Assembly: GCF_963668085.1 (NCBI RefSeq)
Contig: NZ_OY764059.1
Location: 1,240,001-1,304,000, forward strand
Origin: an uncultured Ilyobacter sp.
GTDB lineage: Bacteria > Fusobacteriota > Fusobacteriia > Fusobacteriales > Fusobacteriaceae
Length of the DNA stretch: 64,000 nucleotides
Direction of reading: 5' to 3'
The notes under the pieces are model-generated. The model worked only from the letters and a program-made list of their open reading frames with translations. It was not told the origin of the DNA and searched no databases. The position numbers and the translations under genes are program-made. Shown here piece after piece: positions 58,583 through 64,000 of the stretch; the stretch's first letter is position 1, and each line of letters begins with the position of its first letter.

Positions 58583-60841
58583 TTAAATATTTTCCATCAT
58601 TCCCAAAAGAACTTTTTCAGCTGTTATGGGAAGTTTTCTTATTCTTACTCCTGTGGCATTATATACTGCATCTGCTATGGCAGGAGCAGGTGTATTTACC
58701 ACTACCTCACCTATGGATTTAGCTCCAAATGGCCCTGTTGGTTCGTGGGAATAAACGAATTCCACTGCCATATTTTTTATATCTCTCCTGCAAGGTATCT
58801 TATATTGCATAAGGGTGTCATTTTTTACCCTTCCCTTGCTATCGTACTGTATGTCTTCATAAAGAGCAAGGCCTATTCCCTGGGCTGTTCCACCCTCTAC
58901 CTGTACTCTGGCCAGATTTGGATTTATAGGCAGTCCGCAGTCTACCACTGATAAAAAGTCTAGCACTTCTACCTCTCCAGTCTCTGGGTCTACCTCTACT
59001 TCTGCAAATCCTGCTATAAACGGTGGCGGAGAGTTTTCTCCCCCCCATGTCCCTGTCACAGTTATCTGATTTCTACCTTCAAAGGAGATGAGCCTATTTG
59101 CCAACACCTCTAAGGATATTTTCTCACCATTTTCGGTTTCCACATTCTCTCCGTCAAAGATGATCTGGTCATCTGAAACTTTTAGTATTTGAGAGGCTCC
59201 CTTTATTATCTCTGCCCTCATTTTATTGGCGGCTATTATGACTGCATTTCCTGTGACATAGGTACCGCTAGAAGCGTATGCACCCGGATCATATGGAGAT
59301 ACATCTGTGTCTGCTGAGTTCAATATTATCTTATCTATACTACATTCCAAAACTTCTGCAGCCATCTGAGTCAGCACAGTATCACTACCCTGACCCATAT
59401 CTGTAACACCTAAAAACAAAGTATAAGTCCCGTCATCTCCCAGTTTTATCGTTGCTGAAGCAGTATCTATCCCTGCTATACCAGAACCCTGCATGGTTAC
59501 CGCCATTCCAGCAGCTCTTATCTTCCCGTTTTCAGTGACTCTAGAAGGGAATTTTTCGTCCCACCCAAAGATTTCCTTTCCCTTTTGGACACATTTTTTT
59601 ATGTCTCCGCTGACTATATATTTTTCAGGGGCAGGTTCCACCAGGTTTTTTTCTCTGATAACTGTGGGATCCATCCCGAGTTTTTTCGCAAGTTCATTTA
59701 TTGCAGATTCCACTGCAAAGGTTCCCTGTGTGGCCCCGTAACCTCTAAAGGCACCTGCCGGCATAGTATTGGTATATACAATTTTGGCATCATATTTCAC
59801 TGCGGCCTTGTCGTATAGGGGTGATGTCTTAAATGCCACCAACTTTGTTACAGTGGGAGCATGTTCCCCATAGGCTCCTGTATTAGAAAGTATATCTATG
59901 CTAAATCCCTTTATATTCCCTTCTAAATCTGATCCCATTTTTACCTTTAATCTCATTCCGTGTCTAGAAGTTGTGCATGTATGAGTTTCACTTCTGTTAT
60001 ATATCAATTTAGCAGGTTTCCCTGTTTTAAGTGTTACAATGGCTGGAAATATTTCAGTAGCAGCTGTCTGCTTTCCTCCAAATCCCCCTCCGATCCTTGG
60101 TTTTATTACTCTTATTTTGCTTCTTGGGATCTCTAGTGCTCTTGCCAGATGTCTTCTCACATGGAATGGTATCTGGGTTGAACTTATTACACAAAGTCTC
60201 CCGTTGGCATCTAAATAAGTTGAGCTTCTATATGTCTCCATCATTGCGTGAATCTGAGGCTGTGTATAGTATATTTCCTCTATTATGACATCACTCTCTT
60301 CAAAAGCTTTCTCTAAGTCCCCATTTTCTATGACATAACTAGATGCGATGTTTCTCTCTCTTTCCATCCCTATATCAAAATTCTGGTGAACCTCCTCTTT
60401 GTGAACCAAGACAGGATTATCTACGGCTTTTTCATAATCAAGTACTGCCTCTAAGAGATCATACTTTACTTTTATTAAGTTCATAGCCTTAACCGCTGTC
60501 TTCTCATCTACAGCTGCTATTATTGCAACTTCATCCCCTACATATCTGACGTATTCATCTAATATTCTTCTATCGTAGGGAGATGGCTCAGGATAAGACT
60601 GCCCTGCCAGAGTAAATTTTGTCATTGGCACATCTTCATGTGTTAAAATGCATTCTACACCGGGTACTTTTTCAGCTATACTTTTGTCTATATTTGTTAT
60701 TTTAGCCGAGGCATGAGGACTTCTCAGGATTTTTATTATAAGTGGGTTATTGTTTATACTTAGATCATCTGTGTAGACAGGTCTTCCTGTTATGACCCCT
60801 ATACTGTCCACTTTTTTGATCCCCTGACTTACTATTTTCAT
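58583..60841 (-). CDS. Xanthine dehydrogenase-type molybdopterin subunit
   Basis: 752 aa. Matches the large subunit of the xanthine oxidase family: Gln-Ile-Pro-Phe-His-Val-Arg-Arg-His-Leu-Ala, Gly-Gly-Gly-Phe-Gly-Gly-Lys-Gln and the catalytic Glu in Gly-Ala-Lys-Ser-Ile-Gly-Glu near the C-terminus. It binds the Mo-cytosine dinucleotide cofactor and hydroxylates purines. No in-frame selenocysteine codon is visible; selenium would be the labile type suggested by YqeB. It starts one base after the iron-sulfur subunit. Confidence 0.92.
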   Translation of the reverse strand: MKIVSQGIKKVDSIGVITGRPVYTDDLSINNNPLIIKILRSPHASAKITNIDKSIAEKVPGVECILTHEDVPMTKFTLAGQSYPEPSPYDRRILDEYVRYVGDEVAIIAAVDEKTAVKAMNLIKVKYDLLEAVLDYEKAVDNPVLVHKEEVHQNFDIGMERERNIASSYVIENGDLEKAFEESDVIIEEIYYTQPQIHAMMETYRSSTYLDANGRLCVISSTQIPFHVRRHLARALEIPRSKIRVIKPRIGGGFGGKQTAATEIFPAIVTLKTGKPAKLIYNRSETHTCTTSRHGMRLKVKMGSDLEGNIKGFSIDILSNTGAYGEHAPTVTKLVAFKTSPLYDKAAVKYDAKIVYTNTMPAGAFRGYGATQGTFAVESAINELAKKLGMDPTVIREKNLVEPAPEKYIVSGDIKKCVQKGKEIFGWDEKFPSRVTENGKIRAAGMAVTMQGSGIAGIDTASATIKLGDDGTYTLFLGVTDMGQGSDTVLTQMAAEVLECSIDKIILNSADTDVSPYDPGAYASSGTYVTGNAVIIAANKMRAEIIKGASQILKVSDDQIIFDGENVETENGEKISLEVLANRLISFEGRNQITVTGTWGGENSPPPFIAGFAEVEVDPETGEVEVLDFLSVVDCGLPINPNLARVQVEGGTAQGIGLALYEDIQYDSKGRVKNDTLMQYKIPCRRDIKNMAVEFVYSHEPTGPFGAKSIGEVVVNTPAPAIADAVYNATGVRIRKLPITAEKVLLGMMENI

Positions 60842-61294
60842 CTAGCTCTCTACCCCCATATATTTTTTTATCGCCCTCAACTGAGAGACATACCCTGTGC
60901 ATCTGCATAGATTTCCATTGAGATAATGGACAATATCCTCTTCAGTTGGATTTTTTAGTTCTTTTTTCATTGCAAGTACGGTCATTGTAAATCCCGGAGC
61001 ACAAAATCCGCACTGCTCTGCTCCCTCTCCTGCCATAAATTCTGCAAATTCCAAGGCGTCTTTTTGGAGTGCCTCTATAGTTGTTATCTTTTTTCCAGCT
61101 ACTCTCACACTTAGTGTGGAGCAGGAAAGTACAGGTTTTTCCTCTACCCAAACCGTACATAGTCCGCAAGATCCCGTATCGCAGCCTTTCTTGACACTTA
61201 GAAACCCATATTTTCTAAGGGTATCCACCAGGTATTCATCACACTCTATATTAAAATTCATTTTTCTTCCGTTTACTACTACATCTATATTCAT
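60842..61294 (-). CDS. [2Fe-2S] subunit of the hydroxylase
   Basis: 150 aa from ATG 61292-61294 behind GAGGT. First cluster in Cys-Asp-Thr-Gly-Ser-Cys-Gly-Leu-Cys and Val-Leu-Ser-Cys; second in Cys-Gly-Phe-Cys-Ala-Pro-Gly and Asn-Leu-Cys-Arg-Cys-Thr-Gly-Tyr. It carries electrons between the molybdenum and FAD subunits. Overlaps the FAD gene by one base. Confidence 0.94.
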   Translation of the reverse strand: MNIDVVVNGRKMNFNIECDEYLVDTLRKYGFLSVKKGCDTGSCGLCTVWVEEKPVLSCSTLSVRVAGKKITTIEALQKDALEFAEFMAGEGAEQCGFCAPGFTMTVLAMKKELKNPTEEDIVHYLNGNLCRCTGYVSQLRAIKKYMGVES

Positions 61295-62082
61295 TACATT
61301 ACCTCCCTTAGAGCTCTTTTCAGCATAACTTTGCAGACAGCCTTTCTGTACTTTCCAGAGGCTCTCATGTTGTCTCCAAAGGTAAGCTCCTCTGAGGTCA
61401 CCTGACATATATCTTCAATATTTTCTTCTGATAATCCATCTGTCTTTATTTTTTCCATTGCTTTAGTTGCCAAAACAGCCTTTCCAGGTCTTGCACCAAC
61501 TGCAATTCTTATCCCGTCCACTGTATTAGCTGCCACTACGTTAAGTACCGCATAGTCACTTTTACTCTTTCTTATAGTCTGAAAACTTCCCTTGGCAGGC
61601 TTGTTTTTTATCAATATTTTAACTAAAATATCCTGTTTTATGTCTGATTCTAAAAATTCATCAAGAGGCATCTCTCCACCATTAAAAAGGACTACAGAGG
61701 TGTCTAAAGCCAAAAGTGCAGGTATAAAATCAGAAAACCCATATTTAGAAAAAACAGTAGCTCCTGCAGTCACCACATTACGAAGCTGTACCCCTACTAT
61801 ATCCTCTACAGAACGGGCAACTATGCCGCCAAATTTTTTTTTCAAAATATCACTGGTTTCGATATCTCTAAAAGTAGTCATTGCACCGATCTCAATATTT
61901 TCCCCTTCTTCTCTTATAAAAGAAAGATCTAATGCTGACAGGTCAATAGCTGTAGATAGACGTCTGTTTCCCATCTTAATGTAAGCGGTACCTCCCAAAA
62001 TTGCATTGTTTTTGTTTTTTACTAGCATATCGTAAGCCTCTTCTAGAGATGAAGCTAAAAGATATTTTGAAAAAGTAAACAA
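61294..62082 (-). CDS. FAD-binding subunit of the hydroxylase
   Basis: 262 aa. Start is TTG at 62080-62082 with AGGAGG nine bases upstream. [10 protein letters not shown] is the FAD-binding loop and the C-terminal CO dehydrogenase flavoprotein fold is complete. It passes electrons to NAD or another acceptor. First gene of the three-gene operon, downstream of the purine riboswitch. Confidence 0.93.
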   Translation of the reverse strand: MFTFSKYLLASSLEEAYDMLVKNKNNAILGGTAYIKMGNRRLSTAIDLSALDLSFIREEGENIEIGAMTTFRDIETSDILKKKFGGIVARSVEDIVGVQLRNVVTAGATVFSKYGFSDFIPALLALDTSVVLFNGGEMPLDEFLESDIKQDILVKILIKNKPAKGSFQTIRKSKSDYAVLNVVAANTVDGIRIAVGARPGKAVLATKAMEKIKTDGLSEENIEDICQVTSEELTFGDNMRASGKYRKAVCKVMLKRALREVM

Positions 62083-62109
62083 TTTAAAACCTCCTACCTA
62101 AAACCTTAT

Positions 62110-62156
62110 AATAAAAAACACCTATCTCTTCATTTTTAAGTGAAGAAAATAGGTGC
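62110..62156 (-). terminator. Riboswitch terminator hairpin
   Basis: On the minus strand GCACCTATTTTCTTCA pairs with TGAAGAGATAGGTG and is followed by TTTTTT. Its left arm can instead pair with the sequence just 3' of the aptamer (GAGTGAAGAAAAAA). That gives the usual terminator/antiterminator exchange. Confidence 0.78.
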
Positions 62157-62177
62157 TTATTCCACTATTTTTTTCTT

Positions 62178-62246
62178 CACTCATAGTTAAGTCATTTACG
62201 GCAACTTTGTAGAAACGCCTATCCATATTATAGGCATATATGAGTG
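62178..62246 (-). promoter_or_regulatory. Purine riboswitch aptamer, guanine class
   Basis: On the minus strand P1 is CACTCATA/TATGAGTG, P2 is GCCTAT/ATAGGC with a 7-base loop, and J2/3 GTTTCTAC is canonical. P3 lies in AAGT...ACTT, with a loop holding the conserved CCGTAAATG-type bases. The residue before the second P1 arm (position 74) is C (AACTATG), which selects guanine-like ligands rather than adenine. One junction base differs from the best-known members (U for A at position 24). It precedes the hydroxylase operon. Confidence 0.85.
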
Positions 62247-62260
62247 TAACAATTCAAAAC

Positions 62261-62289
62261 ATTATAACATGAAGAAAGCTTTTTAACAA
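62261..62289 (-). promoter_or_regulatory. Promoter of the riboswitch-controlled operon
   Basis: On the minus strand -35 TTGTTA (62284-62289), 17-base spacer, -10 TATAAT (62261-62266), about 15 bases upstream of the aptamer. Confidence 0.78.
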
Positions 62290-62327
62290 CTTTATAGATC
62301 CATCTAATTTCAAATTTTATTAAAAAT

Positions 62328-63344
62328 TTATTTTCCAAAAGAGCAGTTGGGATATCTGCATTCATCGCAGTTCTGGCAGAGACCTCCGCTACCATATCTC
62401 ATTATATCTTCTTTTCTAATTTTTTCTCCTGCAAGAACTCTAGGGAGTATAAGATCGAATACGGTTCTTTTACTATACATTACACATCCAGGAAGTCCCA
62501 TTATAACTGTATTATCTAGATAAGACAAAAGAAACATAGATCCTGGAAGTACAGGAGAACCATAGCTCACAAGCTCTCCTCCCATCTCTATAATAGAACC
62601 AGGTGTGAGATCGTCAGGATCTACAGACATTCCCCCTGTACATATTATCATGTCTACTGAATCTTCTAAATGGGTTTTTATGGCCTTTTTTATCCTTTCT
62701 CTTTCGTCAGGCACTATTATTTGCGAAGTTACTTCACAACTATACTCTTTTAATTTTTCCCTGACTACCGGTCCAAATTTATCTGTTATCCTGTTGTTGT
62801 AGACCTCGCTTCCTGTGGTGACTATCCCAACCCTCATCTTTTGAAACTCTTCTACATTTATTATTTTATCAGTTGCCAGCTTTTTAGCAGCTTCCATCTT
62901 TTTTTTATCTATTACTAGAGGTATGACCCTCGCCCCCCCAATTATATCTCCTTTTTTAACAGGAATATTCTCAGGTAAGGTAGCAAAGGATATCTCTCCT
63001 AGCATATTGAGCTCAAATAGTTTCTCCTTATCCACCTTGAGAAGACCGTCCTTTGATGCATAAAAGTTCATTTTCCCCTCTTTTATCTCCTCACTTAAAT
63101 AAACGTTTTTTCCACAGCCTATTTCACCTAAAATTACCGCGGCATCATTTTCATGAAGTTCATCTTTTCCCAGTTCAAATATATATATATGCTCTTTCCC
63201 AAGACTTCTGAGTTTTTCCACATCTTCTTTCCTTATTATATGCCCTTTTTTAAATGCCCTTCCTTTAAACTTTCCTGGAACAATCTCTGTTATATCATGG
63301 GAAATAATATGTCCCACGGCATCAGTAGTTTTTATCTTTTTCAC
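62328..63344 (-). CDS. MoeA/molybdopterin-binding domain protein
   Basis: 338 aa. N-terminal region resembles an accessory module of selenium-hydroxylase clusters. Residues 165-300 have the MoeA-type Val-Gly-Ile-Val-Thr-Thr-Gly-Ser-Glu-Val and Ile-Cys-Thr-Gly-Gly-Met-Ser. The C-terminus ends in a Cys-Gln-Asn-Cys-Asp-Glu-Cys-Arg-Tyr-Pro-Asn-Cys cluster that standard MoeA lacks. It probably works in cofactor maturation for the hydroxylase. It overlaps xdhC by four bases. Confidence 0.82.
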   Translation of the reverse strand: MKKIKTTDAVGHIISHDITEIVPGKFKGRAFKKGHIIRKEDVEKLRSLGKEHIYIFELGKDELHENDAAVILGEIGCGKNVYLSEEIKEGKMNFYASKDGLLKVDKEKLFELNMLGEISFATLPENIPVKKGDIIGGARVIPLVIDKKKMEAAKKLATDKIINVEEFQKMRVGIVTTGSEVYNNRITDKFGPVVREKLKEYSCEVTSQIIVPDERERIKKAIKTHLEDSVDMIICTGGMSVDPDDLTPGSIIEMGGELVSYGSPVLPGSMFLLSYLDNTVIMGLPGCVMYSKRTVFDLILPRVLAGEKIRKEDIMRYGSGGLCQNCDECRYPNCSFGK

Positions 63345-64000
63345 AAATTTTCTCCCTGTATTTTTACTTTTTTCACTTCAAACATATGTTTTCCGCTCTT
63401 TTGATTTTTTACTTTTAAGATTTCGGCCATTATTCCTAAAGCAATTTCATTGGGCTCTCCACTTGATATATCAAGACCTACAGGAGAATAAACCTTCTCA
63501 AGTTTTTTTATGCTTACTCCCTCATTTACAAGTTCCTTATAAGTGTCAGTTATTTTTTTACGGCTTCCTATCATACCGATATATGCCAACTTTTTTTCAA
63601 GGATTGCCTTAAGTGCGACCTTGTCCGAGGCGTGACCCCTAGTAACGATAACTGCATAGGATCCCTCATCTAAGGAATACTCTTCTAAAATTTTTCCTAT
63701 ATCTCCCCACAATAGTTCATCTGCCTGGGGAAACCTTTTTTTATTTGCATACTCTTCTCTATCGTCTATTATGACCGTATACATATTCAGAAATTTCCCC
63801 AACTTATAAAGCTCATTCCCCAGGTGTCCTCCACCTATTATTATAAGTTTTTTTCGTTTTTCAAAAACCTTTACATAACCTTTTACTCTGCCTCCACATT
63901 TCATGTGAAGTTCTCCATCTTCTATTAGTTCAAAATCAAATTTTCTGTTTTTTCCTTCTCTTATGGCCTCTAGTGCAGAATTTACAACCTGATACTCCAA
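63341..64000 (-). CDS. xdhC: XdhC-family cofactor-insertion protein (5' end off the window)
   Basis: At least 219 aa; the frame is open at 64000, so the start is outside the window. Contains Ile-Ile-Ile-Gly-Gly-Gly-His-Leu-Gly and Gly-Met-Ile-Gly-Ser-Arg-Lys-Lys-Ile, the XdhC/CoxI dinucleotide-binding and conserved motifs. XdhC binds Mo cofactor, aids sulfuration and inserts it into xanthine dehydrogenase. Its position next to the MoeA-like gene and the hydroxylase operon fits. Confidence 0.88.
   Translation of the reverse strand: MEYQVVNSALEAIREGKNRKFDFELIEDGELHMKCGGRVKGYVKVFEKRKKLIIIGGGHLGNELYKLGKFLNMYTVIIDDREEYANKKRFPQADELLWGDIGKILEEYSLDEGSYAVIVTRGHASDKVALKAILEKKLAYIGMIGSRKKITDTYKELVNEGVSIKKLEKVYSPVGLDISSGEPNEIALGIMAEILKVKNQKSGKHMFEVKKVKIQGENL

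Noticed and set aside
61295..61408. 38-residue extension of the iron-sulfur subunit
   Set aside because: It overlaps the FAD subunit and lacks a ribosome site; the ATG at 61292-61294 has one and begins the conserved domain.
1..64000. CRISPR array or rRNA genes
   Set aside because: No regularly spaced direct repeats with unique spacers and no rRNA-like stretches were seen; the only regular repeats are the three iterons at 30903-30963.

Overview
The window is AT-rich chromosomal DNA of an anaerobic Gram-negative bacterium. Outer-membrane genes (lpxK, kdsB), an anaerobe-type hybrid cluster protein, a glycerol dehydrogenase and a selenium-type molybdenum hydroxylase cluster together point to the Fusobacteriota, perhaps an Ilyobacter- or Propionigenium-like organism. 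That placement is an inference from gene content, not a database match.

Positions 1 to about 33,710 are the right-hand part of a large prophage whose left end lies outside the window. Read on the minus strand from about 17.7 kb to 1, its late genes are a ParB-methyltransferase, a possible replication initiator, a GC-rich cos-like site, terminase, a lambda-type head module (W, B, C/protease, D, E, FI, FII, Z and U positions) and then a contractile tail (sheath, tube, assembly chaperone with a programmed -1 frameshift, tape measure). The tape-measure gene is split by a complete IS4-family element with a 7-bp target duplication, so this prophage is probably unable to build tails unless the element excises precisely. 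On the right, a LexA-like repressor (minus) and a Cro-like gene (plus) diverge from a well-formed double promoter. A plus-strand early operon follows: a replication gene carrying three phased palindromic iterons, an Ogr-like zinc finger, and a large serine recombinase. The prophage ends just before a tRNA-Arg gene.

Between the late operon and the repressor lies about 10.7 kb of very AT-rich cargo (18.2-29.0 kb), all on the minus strand. It contains a PLD-nuclease/SF2-helicase fusion, a 54-aa protein, a DndD/Rad50-like ABC ATPase, a 129-aa protein, a separately transcribed cobalamin-type radical SAM protein, a strip of gene and IS fragments, and a 1030-aa helical-repeat protein paired with a small membrane protein. 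This is the best candidate for an undescribed system: a DndD/ABC-three-component-like defence module with no visible dndB, dndC or dndE.

From 33.7 kb on the DNA is host chromosome: glutaredoxin, nucleoside hydrolase, phosphatase, M48 lipoprotein protease, hydroxyacid dehydrogenase, a regulator, kdsB, a HAD-type protein, gldA, an IS91-family transposase, hcp, nadD, a PTS IIA-like protein, lpxK, an ABC-class ATPase, smc, hslU and a SanA-like protein. Two copies of an approximately 0.4-0.5 kb non-coding repeat lie in opposite orientation at 39.9 and 58.0 kb.

The right end (56.3-64 kb) is a selenium-dependent molybdenum hydroxylase locus: yqeB, mocA, the large, [2Fe-2S] and FAD subunits of a xanthine dehydrogenase-type enzyme, a MoeA-like protein and xdhC. 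The three-subunit operon is preceded by a guanine-class purine riboswitch followed by a terminator, which ties hydroxylase expression to purine supply.
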